Shown: positions 38,932-50,683 of the stretch, in pieces
Layout: every line of letters begins with the position of its first letter
How positions within the stretch are numbered: position 1 is the stretch's first letter
Assembly: GCF_014836765.1 (NCBI RefSeq)
Contig: NZ_JACSQG010000003.1
Location: forward strand, 248,001 to 312,000
From: Serpens gallinarum
GTDB taxonomy: Bacteria > Pseudomonadota > Gammaproteobacteria > Pseudomonadales > Pseudomonadaceae
Direction of reading: 5' to 3'
DNA: 64,000 nucleotides
The notes under the pieces: model-generated
Database searches by the model: none
What the model was told of the DNA's origin: nothing
What the model saw: only the letters and a program-made list of their open reading frames with translations
Made by a program: the position numbers and the translations under genes

Positions 38932-39232
38932 GAAGAGAAGTACCACTTCCAGAAAAAAAAATAAGGATTCCGTGGGGCTTCCCGAAGGATGGGGGAAACT
39001 CAGGTTCCGCGTGATGAACGGAACGGGTAGCAGGCCGCCTCTTGTGAAGGCAGCAGGCCAAGTCGCAGAGCCTAGCGGCTCGACGCGCGCAAGTGCACTG
39101 ATACGGATCAAGTTGACGCTTGAAGCGTGGAGTACGACAGGCTCCGAGAACTTGAGCAATGATCAAGCTCGAAACAGACCTGTGACGAGGCATTGTGCCG
39201 GAGTCCATCCAGCGCGTCCTGCGTATTTGGTC
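38932..39232 (-). promoter_or_regulatory. Structured leader region of brnQ
   Basis: A 301-bp region upstream of brnQ without a credible gene. Read on the minus strand it contains four hairpins in order (39084-39062, 39054-39034, 39024-39004, 38997-38979), then a U9 run (38961-38953), and a hairpin GAAGU-ggu-ACUUC (38949-38937) that pairs the only SD-like sequence. This suggests attenuation or translational control of the transporter. I cannot assign it to a known riboswitch class. Confidence 0.45.
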
Positions 39233-39270
39233 AGAAAAGAAGGAGGCCACCCCCAGGGTGGCCTCCTTCT
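39233..39270 (-). terminator. Strong intrinsic terminator of the suc operon
   Basis: A perfect 15-bp stem (39238-39252 with 39256-39270) and a CCA/TGG loop, followed on the minus strand by ttttctga. It lies 16 bases after the sucD stop and ends the sucCD transcript before the brnQ leader. Confidence 0.9.
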
Positions 39271-39285
39271 ACTCAGCTAACCGAC

Positions 39286-40173
39286 TCAGGGCTGTTTAAT
39301 CGGCCAGCCCGTCAACTCGGCCAATGCCTTGCCGATATCGGCCAGCGAACGCACGGTAGTCACCCCCGCGTCCTGTAGCGCCGCGAATTTCTCGTCTGCC
39401 GTACCCTTGCCGCCGGAAATGATCGCCCCAGCATGCCCCATGCGCTTGCCGGCCGGTGCGGTAACCCCCGCAATGTAGGACACCACCGGCTTGGTCACAT
39501 TGGCCTTGATATAAGCTGCGGCTTCTTCCTCGGCGCTGCCGCCGATTTCACCGATCATGACAATGGCTTCGGTTTGCGGGTCTTCTTGGAACAGTTTGAG
39601 GATATCGATGAAGCTGGAACCCGGAATCGGATCACCGCCGATACCCACACAGGTGGATTGGCCGAAGCCTGCATCGGTGGTCTGCTTCACCGCCTCATAG
39701 GTCAGCGTGCCAGACCGCGAGACGATGCCCACTTTGCCGGGCAGGTGGATATGACCAGGCTGAATACCGATCTTGCACTCGCCTGGGGTGATCACGCCCG
39801 GGCAGTTCGGGCCGATCAGCCGCACGCCCAACTCGTCGCACTTGATCTTGACCTCGAGCATATCCAGGGTCGGTATGCCTTCGGTGATACAGACAATCAA
39901 CTTGATGCCGCCGAACGCGGCCTCCAGGATCGAATCCTTGCAGAACGGAGCCGGCACATAGATCACGCTGGCATCGGCGCCGGTGGCCTCTACCGCTTCC
40001 TTGACCGAGTTGAACACCGGCAGGCCGAGGTGCGTGGTACCGCCCTTGCCCGGGGTCACACCGCCGACCATTTGGGTCCCGTACTCGATAGCCTGCTCAC
40101 TGTGGAACGTACCCTGTGAGCCGGTAAAACCCTGGCAGATGACCTTGGTGTCTTTATTGATCAGGACGCTCAT
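39286..40173 (-). CDS. sucD: Succinyl-CoA synthetase alpha subunit
   Basis: A 295-residue subunit that binds CoA and carries the phosphohistidine; with SucC it converts succinyl-CoA to succinate with formation of ATP or GTP. N-terminal CoA-binding fold [40 protein letters not shown], and active-site His247 in [20 protein letters not shown]. Its ATG overlaps the sucC stop (ATGA), so the subunits are translationally coupled. Confidence 0.97.
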   Translation of the reverse strand: MSVLINKDTKVICQGFTGSQGTFHSEQAIEYGTQMVGGVTPGKGGTTHLGLPVFNSVKEAVEATGADASVIYVPAPFCKDSILEAAFGGIKLIVCITEGIPTLDMLEVKIKCDELGVRLIGPNCPGVITPGECKIGIQPGHIHLPGKVGIVSRSGTLTYEAVKQTTDAGFGQSTCVGIGGDPIPGSSFIDILKLFQEDPQTEAIVMIGEIGGSAEEEAAAYIKANVTKPVVSYIAGVTAPAGKRMGHAGAIISGGKGTADEKFAALQDAGVTTVRSLADIGKALAELTGWPIKQP

Positions 40174-41339
40174 TGATTGCCCTCCGCGGCATTGACGACC
40201 TGCACGGCGGCATCGGTCAGACTGGATGCAGGAATGATGTTCAGGCCGCTCTCAGCCAGTGCCTTGGCGCCCAGCTCGGCATTGTTGCCCTCCAGACGAA
40301 CCACCACCGGCACCTTGACGTCGACTTCTTTCACCGCGCCGATGATGCCCTCGGCAATCATGTCGCAACGCACGATGCCGCCGAAGATGTTCACCAGCAC
40401 GGCCTTCACATTGCTATCGGAAAGAATGATCTTGAAGGCTTCGCTGACGCGCTCCTTGGTCGCGCCACCGCCCACATCCAGGAAGTTGGCCGGCTTGCCG
40501 CCATGCAGATTGACGATGTCCATGGTGCCCATGGCCAGGCCGGCACCGTTGACCATGCAGCCAATGTTGCCATCCAGCGCTACATAGTTGAGTTCGAACT
40601 TGCTCGCGTGAGCTTCGCGAGGATCGTCCTGGGACGGGTCATGCATGCCGCGCAGCTTGGGTTGGCGGTACAGCGCATTACCGTCGATGCCGATCTTGGC
40701 GTCCAGGCAGTGCAGGTTCCCGTCGGCCTTGATCACCAGCGGATTAACCTCCAGCAGCGCCAGGTCGTAGTCCTGGAACAGCCTGGCCAGGCCCAGGAAG
40801 ATATTGGTGAACTGTTTGATCTGGTCGCCTTTCAGGCCGAGCTGGAACGCCAGGTCGCGCCCCTGGAACGGCAATGCGCCGACCAGCGGATCGATGGTCG
40901 CCTTGAGAATCTTCTCAGGAGTATCGTGGGCAACTTTTTCGATTTCCACGCCACCTTCGGTGGAGGCCATGAAAACGATGCGCCGTGTGGAACGATCAAC
41001 CACTGCGCCGAGGTAGAGCTCCTGACCGATATCGGTGCAGGACTCGACGAGAATCTTGCTCACCGGCTGGCCGTTGGCGTCAGTCTGGTAGGTCACCAGG
41101 CGCTTGCCCAGCCAGTGGGCAGCGAAATCCCGGGCTTCTTCCCGGCTTTTCACCAGCTTCACTCCGCCGGCCTTGCCTCGTCCGCCAGCGTGCACCTGGG
41201 CCTTTACCACCCAGACGCTACCGCCAATCTTGTCGCAAGCCTCGGCAGCCTGTTCCGGGGTATCCACGGCAAAATGCCTGGACACCGGCAGGCCGTATTC
41301 AGCGAAAAGCTGCTTACCCTGATACTCGTGAAGATTCAT
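40170..41339 (-). CDS. sucC: Succinyl-CoA synthetase beta subunit
   Basis: A 389-residue ATP-grasp subunit providing the nucleotide and succinate sites. Start [20 protein letters not shown] is canonical; [20 protein letters not shown] is the ATP-grasp loop; [20 protein letters not shown] and [20 protein letters not shown] are family blocks. AGGT lies ahead of the ATG. An intrinsic terminator separates it from lpdG upstream, so a promoter is expected in 41340-41524. Confidence 0.97.
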   Translation of the reverse strand: MNLHEYQGKQLFAEYGLPVSRHFAVDTPEQAAEACDKIGGSVWVVKAQVHAGGRGKAGGVKLVKSREEARDFAAHWLGKRLVTYQTDANGQPVSKILVESCTDIGQELYLGAVVDRSTRRIVFMASTEGGVEIEKVAHDTPEKILKATIDPLVGALPFQGRDLAFQLGLKGDQIKQFTNIFLGLARLFQDYDLALLEVNPLVIKADGNLHCLDAKIGIDGNALYRQPKLRGMHDPSQDDPREAHASKFELNYVALDGNIGCMVNGAGLAMGTMDIVNLHGGKPANFLDVGGGATKERVSEAFKIILSDSNVKAVLVNIFGGIVRCDMIAEGIIGAVKEVDVKVPVVVRLEGNNAELGAKALAESGLNIIPASSLTDAAVQVVNAAEGNQ

Positions 41340-41524
41340 GCTTACCTACCATCTTTTTGAGAATTGTTGGTATTGCGCAAGGGATGCCGCGCTATCTTCA
41401 GGGCACCCTTCCCGACGTGCTGATCGGGAAAACATAGTCAATCTAGAGCGGTTTATCGCGCTAAACCCAGAGACTTTACTGAGTCCCGCATAGAAAGACC
41501 AACCACTGAAATCAAGTAAATAAA
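41340..41524 (-). promoter_or_regulatory. Probable sucCD promoter region
   Basis: A gene-free 185 bp between the terminator after lpdG and the sucC start. It is the only place for an independent sucCD promoter. On the minus strand a TTGACT occurs (41440 region) but I could not pair it with a good -10, so exact boxes are not called. Confidence 0.4.
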
Positions 41525-41560
41525 AAAAATCCCCATAAGCTTGCACCTATGGGGATTTTT
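41525..41560. terminator. Intrinsic terminator between lpdG and sucC
   Basis: A perfect 13-bp stem, aaaaatccccata (41525-41537) with tatggggattttt (41548-41560), and a 10-base loop. The A and T runs make it functional on either strand. It starts 38 bases after the lpdG stop. Confidence 0.87.
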
Positions 41561-41598
41561 CAGATCGCAGAATGAAGTTCTGCGACTACCTTTTACGC

Positions 41599-43056
<1,458 letters not shown>

Positions 43057-43112
43057 TCAGGCAGAAGCAGCAGAGCCCGGTCTTGCCGGGTTCTGCCTTG
43101 TGCGGTCTTCGA

Positions 43113-44324
43113 TTAGATGTCCAACAGCAGGCGTGCCGGGTCTTCCAGCAGTTCCTTGATGGTCACCAGGAAGGTCACGGCTTCTTTGCCATCAAGCAGA
43201 CGGTGATCGTAGGACAGGGCCAGGTACATCATTGGCAGAATCACGACCTGGCCATCAACGGCCATCGGGCGCTCCTGGATCTTGTGCATGCCGAGAATAG
43301 CCGACTGCGGCGGGTTGACAATCGGGCTGGACAGCAGCGAACCAAAGACACCACCGTTGGAGATCGTAAAGGTACCACCGGTCATCTCTTCAATGGTCAG
43401 CTTGCCTTCTTTGGCTTTCTTGCCATAGGCAGCGATGCCGCCTTCGATCTCGGCCAGACTCATGAACTCGGCGTTACGCAGCACCGGTACCACCAGGCCA
43501 CGGTCGCTGGATACGGCAACGCCGACGTCCTGGTAGCCGTGATAAACGATGTCGTTACCGTCGATGGAGGCGTTGACGCCCGGCTGACGCTTCAGCGCCT
43601 CAACAGCGGCCTTGACGAAGAAGGACATGAAGCCAAGGCGTACGCCGTTGTGCTTCTTCTCGAACAGGTCCTTGTATTTCTTGCGCAGGTCCATAATCGG
43701 TTTCATGTTGACTTCGTTGTACGTGGTCAACATGGCCATGGTGGACTGTGCTTCGACCAGACGCTGAGCTACCTTGGCGCGCAGACGGGTCATCGGCACA
43801 CGCTTCTCGACGCGGTCGCCTGCGGCAAATATCGGCGCGTCGCCGGCCGGAGCAGCCGGCTTGGCAGCTGCTGGGGCAGCCGGCTGAGCAGCAGCGGCAA
43901 CGGCGTCTTCCTTGGTGACACGACCGCCCTTGCCAGTGCCGGCAATGCTGTTGCGGTCGATGTTGGCTTCGTCAGCGATCTTGCGCGCAGCGGGCGACAG
44001 GATCTGCTCACCGCCAGCGGCAGCAGGCGCTGCTGCCGGAGCAGCCGCAGCGGCGGCAGCAGGAGCGGCCGGAGCTGCGGCAACAGCACCGGCGTTCAGG
44101 GTGCCCAGCAGTTCGCCGGACAGCACGGTTTCACCCTCGCCCTTGACGATTTCGCCAATTACACCGTCGGCTTCGGCCAGCACTTCCATCACAACCTTAT
44201 CGGTCTCGATGTCAACGATCAGCTCGTCGCGCTTGACGGCTTCGCCCGGCTTTTTATGCCACGTGGCAACGGTGCCATCGGCGACCGATTCCGGGAAAGA
44301 CGGGGCTTTGATTTCAATAGCCAT
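43113..44324 (-). CDS. sucB: Dihydrolipoyllysine succinyltransferase (E2 of 2-oxoglutarate dehydrogenase)
   Basis: A 403-residue core enzyme of the complex. One lipoyl domain with Lys43 in [11 protein letters not shown]; an alanine/proline-rich linker about 85-105; peripheral-subunit-binding domain [20 protein letters not shown] about 108-145; another Ala/Pro linker; the acyltransferase domain ends with [16 protein letters not shown], His374 being catalytic. The frame opens at a TTG two codons earlier, but the ATG at 44322-44324 has AGGA at correct spacing and matches the family start MAIEIKAP. Confidence 0.96.
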   Translation of the reverse strand: MAIEIKAPSFPESVADGTVATWHKKPGEAVKRDELIVDIETDKVVMEVLAEADGVIGEIVKGEGETVLSGELLGTLNAGAVAAAPAAPAAAAAAAPAAAPAAAGGEQILSPAARKIADEANIDRNSIAGTGKGGRVTKEDAVAAAAQPAAPAAAKPAAPAGDAPIFAAGDRVEKRVPMTRLRAKVAQRLVEAQSTMAMLTTYNEVNMKPIMDLRKKYKDLFEKKHNGVRLGFMSFFVKAAVEALKRQPGVNASIDGNDIVYHGYQDVGVAVSSDRGLVVPVLRNAEFMSLAEIEGGIAAYGKKAKEGKLTIEEMTGGTFTISNGGVFGSLLSSPIVNPPQSAILGMHKIQERPMAVDGQVVILPMMYLALSYDHRLLDGKEAVTFLVTIKELLEDPARLLLDI

Positions 44325-44365
44325 TTGCAAAATTCCTATCTATTCGTTTTCTTCTGGACGAGGGC

Positions 44366-47197
44366 TTAACCCGCGAAGGCGTCTTGAAGCAATTTTTCTT
44401 GCTGTTCAGCGTGCATCGATGCGTAACCACAGGCAGGTGCGGCAGAGGCTTCACGGCCGGCATATTCAAGGAACAGGCCCTTCTGGTGAGCACTTGCGAC
44501 ACGACGCATGTGGTGCTGGCTGCAATACCAGGCCCCTTGGTTCATCGGCTCTTCCTGACACCAGATGACGCGCTTGAGGTTCTTGTAGGCCGAGATGGCT
44601 TCGGCCAGATCCTCTTCGGGGAACGGATACAGCTGCTCGATGCGAACAATGGCGACATCTTCGCGACCTTCGTTACGACGCTTGGCCAGCAGGTCGTAGT
44701 ACACCTTGCCGGAACACAGGATCAGACGCTCGACCTTGGACGGATCGAGAGCGTCGATTTCCGGGATTACGGTCTGGAACGAACCTTCAGCCAGATCTTC
44801 CAGCGTCGAGATTGCCAGCGGGTGGCGCAGCAGCGACTTGGGCGTCAGCACGATCAGCGGCTTGCGCAGCGGACGAATGACCTGACGACGCATCAAGTGG
44901 TAGATCTGCGCAGGGGTAGTCGGCACACAGACCTGCATGTTCTGCTCGGCGCACAACTGCAGGAAGCGCTCCAGACGCGCGGAGGAGTGCTCCGGGCCCT
45001 GCCCTTCAAAACCGTGCGGCAGCAACACGGTCAGACCGCACAGACGGCCCCACTTGTGTTCGCCACTGGAAATGAATTGATCGAACACTACCTGTGCACC
45101 GTTGGCGAAGTCGCCGAACTGAGCTTCCCAGATCACCAGCGCGTTGGGCGTGGTAGTGGCGTAACCGTATTCGAACGCAAGCACGGCTTCCTCGGAAAGG
45201 AAGGAATCGTACAAGTCGAAACGCGGCTGACCTTCAAACAGGTTTTTCAGCGGGATATAAGTCCCGGCGTCCTTCTGATTATGCAGCGCCGCGTGGCGGT
45301 GCGAGAAGGTACCGCGGCCGATATCCTGGCCGGTCATACGGATCGGATGGCCATCATGCAGCAAGGTGGCGTAGGCCAGAGTCTCGGCATAACCCCAGTT
45401 GATCGGCATCGCACCGGCGGTCATCTTCTGACGATCTTCGTAGACCTTGCCAACCTGGCGCTGCATCACAAAGCCTTCCGGGATACGGGTCAGGCCAGTG
45501 GCGATCTCACGCAGCTTGTCCAGCGGCACGCGAGTGTCGTGGCGAGCAGTCCAGGCATGTCCCAGATAACGGCTCCAATCAACGAAGAGCTCTTCGTTCG
45601 GCTCCAGCACCAGACTCTTGGCCACATGCTGACCGTTGTCCAACGCGGTGCGGTACTCGTCAATCTTTGCCTGGATACGCTCGGCACTCAGTACACCGGC
45701 CTGCGCCAGGGCATCGGCATACTGCTCACGAGTGGTCCGCTGTTTGGCGATCTTCTGGTACATCAGCGGCTGGGTGCCGCTCGGCTCATCGGCCTCGTTG
45801 TGACCGCGGCGACGGTAGCAAACCAGGTCAATGACCACATCGCGCTTGAACTGCATGCGATAGTCGATGGCCAACTGAGTCACGAACAGCACAGCTTCCG
45901 GATCATCGCCGTTCACGTGCAGGATCGGCGCCTCGATCATCTTCGCCACGTCGGTTGCATACTCGGTGGAACGAGCATCCGCCGGGTTGCTGGTAGTGAA
46001 GCCGACCTGGTTGTTGATCACGATATGGATCGTGCCACCGGTCTTGAAGCCGCGAATCTGCGACATCTGGAAGGTTTCCATAACCACGCCCTGACCGGCG
46101 AACGCCGCGTCACCGTGGATGGAAACCGGCAGCACCTTGTCGCCGATCGGGTCGTTACGACGATCCTGACGGGCGCGCACAGAGCCCTCGACCACGGGAG
46201 AAACGATCTCCAGGTGGGAAGGGTTGAACGACATCGCCAGGTGAACTTCGCCACCGGGAGTCATCACGTTGGAGGAAAACCCCTGGTGATACTTGACGTC
46301 GCCGGAGCTCAGGCCTTCGACCTTTTTGCCCTCGAATTCGTCGAACAGGTCGCGCGGGTTTTTACCGAAGGTATTGACCAGCACGTTCAGGCGGCCACGG
46401 TGGGCCATGCCAATGACGATTTCCTTGAGACCATAAGAACCCGAACGCTGGATGATCTCATCCATCATTGGGATCAGGCTTTCACCGCCTTCCAGACCAA
46501 AACGCTTGGTACCTGGGTACTTGGTGCCCAGGTATTTCTCCAGGCCTTCAGCTGCAGTCAGACGCTCGAGCAGGTGGCCCTGAACGTCAGCAGAGAAGGT
46601 CGGACGACCACGTACGCTTTCCAGACGCTGGGCAAACCAGTTGCGCTGCTCGGAATCAACGATGTGGTTGAATTCGGCACCAATGGTGCGGCAATACGTC
46701 TCTTGCAGGGCCTGGTGAATTTCCCGCAGAGTTGCCTTTTCCTTGCCAATGAACAATTCACCGGTACGGAATGTGGTATCCAGGTCAGCATCCGTCAACG
46801 CGTAACGGCTGACCGATAGATCGGCAGGCACGGCACGTTCCCACAGCCCGAGCGGATCCAGCTTCGAGGCCTGATGGCCGCGTGTGCGATAGGCTTGGAT
46901 CAGGCGCAGGACTTCAACCTGCTTCTTTTCGTGCTCGCTGCTGACACTCGCGGCCGATACCGGCTGCGCGCGACGCTGATTCTTGGCAAGCAGAACGAAA
47001 TGATCACGCACGGTGGAATGCGCTACATCGGTGGCGGGACTGCCATCGGTCGGCAGTTTTTGGAAATACGTGCGCCACTCTTCAGGCACAGCATTGGGGT
47101 CGTGCAGGTAGAGCTCATAAAGCTCTTCCACATAGGCAGCGTTACCACCAGAAAGGTGGGCACTGTTCCACATGCGCTGCATTACGCTTTCTTGCAT
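44366..47197 (-). CDS. sucA: 2-Oxoglutarate dehydrogenase E1 component
   Basis: A 943-residue thiamine-diphosphate enzyme that decarboxylates 2-oxoglutarate and succinylates the lipoyl group of SucB. Start region WNSAHLSGGNAAYVEELYEL; IGMAHRGRLNVLVNTFGKNP; thiamine motif around IHGDAAFAGQGVVMETFQMS; LVCYRRRGHNEADEPSGTQP; ENTFSHRHA-type region here RGTFSHRHAALHNQ. GAGGGTGACC precedes the ATG. First gene of the sucAB-lpdG unit, 242 bp after sdhB. Confidence 0.97.
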   Translation of the reverse strand: MQESVMQRMWNSAHLSGGNAAYVEELYELYLHDPNAVPEEWRTYFQKLPTDGSPATDVAHSTVRDHFVLLAKNQRRAQPVSAASVSSEHEKKQVEVLRLIQAYRTRGHQASKLDPLGLWERAVPADLSVSRYALTDADLDTTFRTGELFIGKEKATLREIHQALQETYCRTIGAEFNHIVDSEQRNWFAQRLESVRGRPTFSADVQGHLLERLTAAEGLEKYLGTKYPGTKRFGLEGGESLIPMMDEIIQRSGSYGLKEIVIGMAHRGRLNVLVNTFGKNPRDLFDEFEGKKVEGLSSGDVKYHQGFSSNVMTPGGEVHLAMSFNPSHLEIVSPVVEGSVRARQDRRNDPIGDKVLPVSIHGDAAFAGQGVVMETFQMSQIRGFKTGGTIHIVINNQVGFTTSNPADARSTEYATDVAKMIEAPILHVNGDDPEAVLFVTQLAIDYRMQFKRDVVIDLVCYRRRGHNEADEPSGTQPLMYQKIAKQRTTREQYADALAQAGVLSAERIQAKIDEYRTALDNGQHVAKSLVLEPNEELFVDWSRYLGHAWTARHDTRVPLDKLREIATGLTRIPEGFVMQRQVGKVYEDRQKMTAGAMPINWGYAETLAYATLLHDGHPIRMTGQDIGRGTFSHRHAALHNQKDAGTYIPLKNLFEGQPRFDLYDSFLSEEAVLAFEYGYATTTPNALVIWEAQFGDFANGAQVVFDQFISSGEHKWGRLCGLTVLLPHGFEGQGPEHSSARLERFLQLCAEQNMQVCVPTTPAQIYHLMRRQVIRPLRKPLIVLTPKSLLRHPLAISTLEDLAEGSFQTVIPEIDALDPSKVERLILCSGKVYYDLLAKRRNEGREDVAIVRIEQLYPFPEEDLAEAISAYKNLKRVIWCQEEPMNQGAWYCSQHHMRRVASAHQKGLFLEYAGREASAAPACGYASMHAEQQEKLLQDAFAG

Positions 47198-47381
47198 GCT
47201 TGGTCACCCTCGGTAAGGGGACTCCATCGGCGTGAGACCGCAGTACGGCGTGCCTGAGCTCTGAAGCGGCTTCAAGTAAGCCCCACGGGACCCGCGATAG
47301 CCGGGTTCTTGCCCGGATGCCCCTGATAATTCAGTACTTTCAAAGGGGTCAAGGCTTTGTGAGCTTCAACCCCGCTTAAAA

Positions 47382-47411
47382 CTACGCTGCCGGGATAAGC
47401 CGACAGCGTAG
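47382..47411 (-). terminator. Hairpin after sdhB, weak terminator or processing site
   Basis: An 8-bp stem ctacgctg (47382-47389) / cagcgtag (47404-47411), extended after one mismatch by cgg/ccg. On the minus strand it is followed by TTTTAAG only. It lies 28 bases past the sdhB stop, so it may partly separate sdh from suc transcription or protect the sdh mRNA end. Confidence 0.5.
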
Positions 47412-47439
47412 GTGTAACGGGTACAGCGCGCTTTTTGTA

Positions 47440-48159
47440 TCAGGTACCGCTCTGCAGCAACATGTTGCGAATGTGACCGATGGCCTTGGTCGGATTCAGA
47501 CCCTTTGGGCACACACTCACGCAATTCATGATGCCGCGGCAACGGAAGACACTGAACGGGTCATCCATTGCAGCCAGACGCTCTTCAGTCTTGGTATCCC
47601 GGCTATCGGCCAGGAAACGGTAAGCTTGAAGCAAAGCAGCCGGACCCAGGAATTTATCCGGGTTCCACCAGAACGACGGGCAGCTAGTGGAGCAGCACGC
47701 GCACAGAATGCACTCGTACAGTCCGTCCAGCTTCTCGCGCTCCGCAGGGGTCTGCAGGCGCTCGATGGCCGGAGCCGGGGTATCGTTCTGCAGATACGGC
47801 TGCACCTTCTCGTATTGCTTGTAGAAGATGCTCATATCGACGACCAAGTCACGAATGACCGGCAGACCGGGCAGCGGGCGAATCACCAGCTTGTTGCCCT
47901 TCACCACGGCAGACAGCGGAGTGATACAGGCCAGGCCGTTCTTGCCGCTCATGTTCATGCCATCGGAGCCGCAAACGCCTTCACGGCAGGAACGACGGTA
48001 GGAGAACCCTTCGTCCTGTTCCTTGATCAGCGCCAGCACGTCAAGGACCATGATGTCCTTGCCGTCGATCTCGACATTGAATTCCTGCATGAACGGAGAC
48101 GAATCACGTTCTGGGTTGTAGCGATAAACGCTAACTTGCAAAGTCTTGGGCAGCGACAT
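47440..48159 (-). CDS. sdhB: Succinate dehydrogenase iron-sulfur subunit
   Basis: A 239-residue subunit that carries electrons from FAD to ubiquinone through three clusters. Cysteine motifs: SCREGVCGSDGMNMSGKNGL followed by AC for [2Fe-2S], CILCACCSTSCP for [4Fe-4S], and CRGIMNCVSVCPKGLNP for [3Fe-4S]. Among three possible starts I choose the ATG at 48157-48159 (MSLPKTLQ), which has AAGGG at proper spacing; the GTG at 48168 and ATG at 48165 are too close to it. Confidence 0.96.
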   Translation of the reverse strand: MSLPKTLQVSVYRYNPERDSSPFMQEFNVEIDGKDIMVLDVLALIKEQDEGFSYRRSCREGVCGSDGMNMSGKNGLACITPLSAVVKGNKLVIRPLPGLPVIRDLVVDMSIFYKQYEKVQPYLQNDTPAPAIERLQTPAEREKLDGLYECILCACCSTSCPSFWWNPDKFLGPAALLQAYRFLADSRDTKTEERLAAMDDPFSVFRCRGIMNCVSVCPKGLNPTKAIGHIRNMLLQSGT

Positions 48160-48170
48160 ATCCATCACCC

Positions 48171-49943
48171 TTAATAAGTACGTACTTTCGGCTCGAATGC
48201 CGGGACGGTCTTCGGCGCGAAGTTGACGGCACGCTTGGCAACGCGCTTCTCACCCGGGAAGTACAGGGAGTGGCACAGCCAGTTCTGGTCGTCGCGCTCT
48301 TCAAAGTCTTCACGAGCGTGAGCGCCACGAGACTCGGTCCGGGTATCGGCTGCGATTGCAGTCGCTTCGGCCACTTCCAGCAGGTTCTGCAGCTCGAGCG
48401 CTTCGATGCGCGCGGTGTTGAAGGCCTGGCTCTTGTCATTGATCTTGACGTTGGCGATACGCTCGCGCAGGTCAGACAACTGAGCGATGCCCTTCTTCAT
48501 GTATTCGCCGGTACGGAATACACCGAAGTAGTTCTGCATGCAGTTCTGCAGTTCTTTACGCAGCGGAGCCACGTCTTCACCGGTGCTGCGCTCGTTGACA
48601 CCCGCCAGGCGAGCGAGGGAAGCATCGATATCGCTCGAGCTGGCGCCACGCGCGTCGACGCCTTCTTTCAGAGCCTTTTCCAGGTGAATGCCGGCCGCAC
48701 GACCGAACACCACCAGGTCAAGCAGCGAGTTGCCACCCAGACGGTTGGCACCGTGCACGGAAACGCACGCCACTTCGCCTACGGCGAACAGGCCTTCGAC
48801 AATCTTGTCGTTGCCATTGGCATCCTGGGTGATTGCCTGACCATGGATATTGGTGGCGACACCACCCATCATGTAGTGACAAGTCGGCACAACCGGAACC
48901 GGAGCGACAACCGGGTCGACATGGGCGAAGGTCTTGGACAGCTCGCAGATGCCTGGCAGACGGCTGTGCAGCACTTCTTCGCCGAGGTGATCAAGCTTGA
49001 GCATCACGTGATCGCCATCCGGACCGCAACCGTTGCCAGCCAGGATTTCCTTGACCATGGATCGTGCCACGACATCGCGGCCAGCCAGGTCCTTGGCGTT
49101 CGGAGCGTAACGCTCCATGAAGCGTTCGCCATGCTTGTTGATCAGGTAACCACCCTCGCCGCGGCAACCTTCGGTCACCAGCACGCCAGCACCGGCAATA
49201 CCGGTCGGGTGGAACTGCCACATTTCAATGTCCTGCACCGGCACGCCAGCACGCAGCGCCATGCCCACACCGTCACCGGTGTTGATCAGGGCGTTGGTGG
49301 TGGAGGCATAAATGCGACCGGCACCGCCAGTGGCGAGAACCACGGCCTTGGAGCGGATATAGACGGTTTCGCCGGTTTCGATGCAGATCGCGATCACACC
49401 GACGATGGCACCATCCTGGTTCTTGACCAGATCGACCGCGTACCACTCGTTGAGAAACGAGGTGCCGGCCTTCAGGTTGGCCTGATAAAGCGTGTGCAGC
49501 AGGGCGTGACCGGTACGGTCGGCCGCAGCGCAGGTACGGGCGGCCTGGCCACCCTTACCGAAATCCTTGGACTGGCCACCGAACGGACGCTGATAGATGC
49601 GGCCCTGCTCGGTACGGGAGAATGGCAGCCCCATGTGCTCGAGCTCGAACACGGCTTCCGGGCCTACGGAACACATGTATTCGATAGCGTCCTGGTCACC
49701 GATGTAGTCGGAGCCTTTGACGGTATCGTACATGTGCCAGCGCCAATCGTCGTTCGGGTCGGCCGAAGCGATGGCACAGGTAATGCCACCCTGGGCGGAA
49801 ACGGTGTGCGAACGAGTCGGGAACACTTTGGTCACGACAGCGGTCTTGTGACCACCTTGCGCCAGCTGGAGCGCGGCACGCATGCCGGCGCCGCCGCCAC
49901 CAACGATGATGGCGTCATAAGAAAGAGTGCGAATGCTAGACAT
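48171..49943 (-). CDS. sdhA: Succinate dehydrogenase flavoprotein subunit
   Basis: A 590-residue catalytic subunit with covalently bound FAD, oxidising succinate to fumarate on the cytoplasmic face of the inner membrane. Motifs: [20 protein letters not shown], the FAD-attachment region [31 protein letters not shown], the catalytic stretch [20 protein letters not shown] and [16 protein letters not shown]. The sdhD stop is three bases upstream of its ATG. Confidence 0.97.
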   Translation of the reverse strand: MSSIRTLSYDAIIVGGGGAGMRAALQLAQGGHKTAVVTKVFPTRSHTVSAQGGITCAIASADPNDDWRWHMYDTVKGSDYIGDQDAIEYMCSVGPEAVFELEHMGLPFSRTEQGRIYQRPFGGQSKDFGKGGQAARTCAAADRTGHALLHTLYQANLKAGTSFLNEWYAVDLVKNQDGAIVGVIAICIETGETVYIRSKAVVLATGGAGRIYASTTNALINTGDGVGMALRAGVPVQDIEMWQFHPTGIAGAGVLVTEGCRGEGGYLINKHGERFMERYAPNAKDLAGRDVVARSMVKEILAGNGCGPDGDHVMLKLDHLGEEVLHSRLPGICELSKTFAHVDPVVAPVPVVPTCHYMMGGVATNIHGQAITQDANGNDKIVEGLFAVGEVACVSVHGANRLGGNSLLDLVVFGRAAGIHLEKALKEGVDARGASSSDIDASLARLAGVNERSTGEDVAPLRKELQNCMQNYFGVFRTGEYMKKGIAQLSDLRERIANVKINDKSQAFNTARIEALELQNLLEVAEATAIAADTRTESRGAHAREDFEERDDQNWLCHSLYFPGEKRVAKRAVNFAPKTVPAFEPKVRTY

Positions 49944-49946
49944 GAA

Positions 49947-50315
49947 TCAGATACCCCACAGAATCTGCACACCCCAGACGAACAGCACGAACTGAAGCAC
50001 GCCGCATGCTGCCTGGAAGAAAAAACGCAACACAGTCGCCCAACGACCAAACGCCATCGGGGTCAGGTAGTCAGTCGAGATGGTCCACATGCCAACCCAG
50101 GCATGCACGACAATCGCCAACATGGCCAGCAAACTGAAGATGCGCATTGCATTGTGGGAGAACAGAGCGTGCCATTCGGCATAGCCCAGGTTCGGATTGA
50201 CCAGCAGAAAACCAATCAAAAATACAAAGTATGCCGCCAAAACAACAGCAGAAACACGCTGAGCCATCCAGTCATAGAGGCCCGAACGCGAAAAATTTGT
50301 GACGTTGGTTACCAT
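49947..50315 (-). CDS. sdhD: Succinate dehydrogenase membrane anchor subunit D
   Basis: A 122-residue hydrophobic anchor with three helices that binds haem b and ubiquinone together with SdhC. Family sequence GLYDWMAQRVSAVVLAAYFV and VHAWVGMWTISTDYL with the haem-ligand histidine region. I use the ATG at 50313-50315 (MVTNVTNFSRSG); an in-frame GTG lies two codons earlier. The start overlaps the end of sdhC by seven bases. Confidence 0.95.
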   Translation of the reverse strand: MVTNVTNFSRSGLYDWMAQRVSAVVLAAYFVFLIGFLLVNPNLGYAEWHALFSHNAMRIFSLLAMLAIVVHAWVGMWTISTDYLTPMAFGRWATVLRFFFQAACGVLQFVLFVWGVQILWGI

Positions 50316-50683
50316 ACCCACACCCCAGCCAGGACAATCAACACAACGGACAGGGCAATGACGATTTTGGAACCCGCCTTGCCACCTTCCAGCGTCTCAC
50401 CGACACCGGCATCCATGAACAGATGGCGCGTACCGGCCACCAAGTGATACAGCAGAGCGGACAGCAGACCCCAGGTCACGAACTTGGCCAGCGGACTGGT
50501 CAGACACGCCTTCACCTCTGCGAAGCCTTCCTCGGAAGCCAGGGACTTGTCGAGTGCAAACAGCATCACGGCAAGGCCAAGGAAAAGGATGACTCCAGAG
50601 ATACGGTGAAGAATGGACGTGTAAGCAGTGACAGGGAGTTTTATTGTCCTAAGGTCTAGGTTTACAGGTCGTTGGCTATTCAC
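50309..50683 (-). CDS. sdhC: Succinate dehydrogenase cytochrome b556 subunit C
   Basis: A 124-residue anchor with three helices. Family features: RPVNLDLRTIKLPVTAYTSI, LHRISGVILFLGLAVMLFAL and LLYHLVAGTRHLFMDAG, whose histidine is a haem ligand. The start is a GTG (50683), with AAAAGAAG upstream; no ATG lies near. First gene of sdhCDAB, behind a good sigma-70 promoter at 50815-50843. Confidence 0.94.
   Translation of the reverse strand: MNSQRPVNLDLRTIKLPVTAYTSILHRISGVILFLGLAVMLFALDKSLASEEGFAEVKACLTSPLAKFVTWGLLSALLYHLVAGTRHLFMDAGVGETLEGGKAGSKIVIALSVVLIVLAGVWVW

Noticed and set aside
38932-39232. Known riboswitch classes (TPP, cobalamin, glycine, SAM) in the brnQ leader
   Set aside because: I could not find the conserved core sequences of any of these classes on the minus strand.
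38918-39250. 110-codon minus-strand frame covering the brnQ leader
   Set aside because: It overlaps the suc terminator and the brnQ start and looks unlike a protein; only its possible use as a leader peptide is kept as a hypothesis.
44384-46819. 811-codon open frame on the plus strand opposite sucA
   Set aside because: Shadow frame produced by high-GC codon bias of sucA; composition is rich in His, Gln and Arg and shows no family motif or ribosome site.
48270-50447. 725-codon open frame on the plus strand opposite sdhA/sdhD
   Set aside because: Antisense shadow; sdhA and sdhD on the minus strand match their families throughout.
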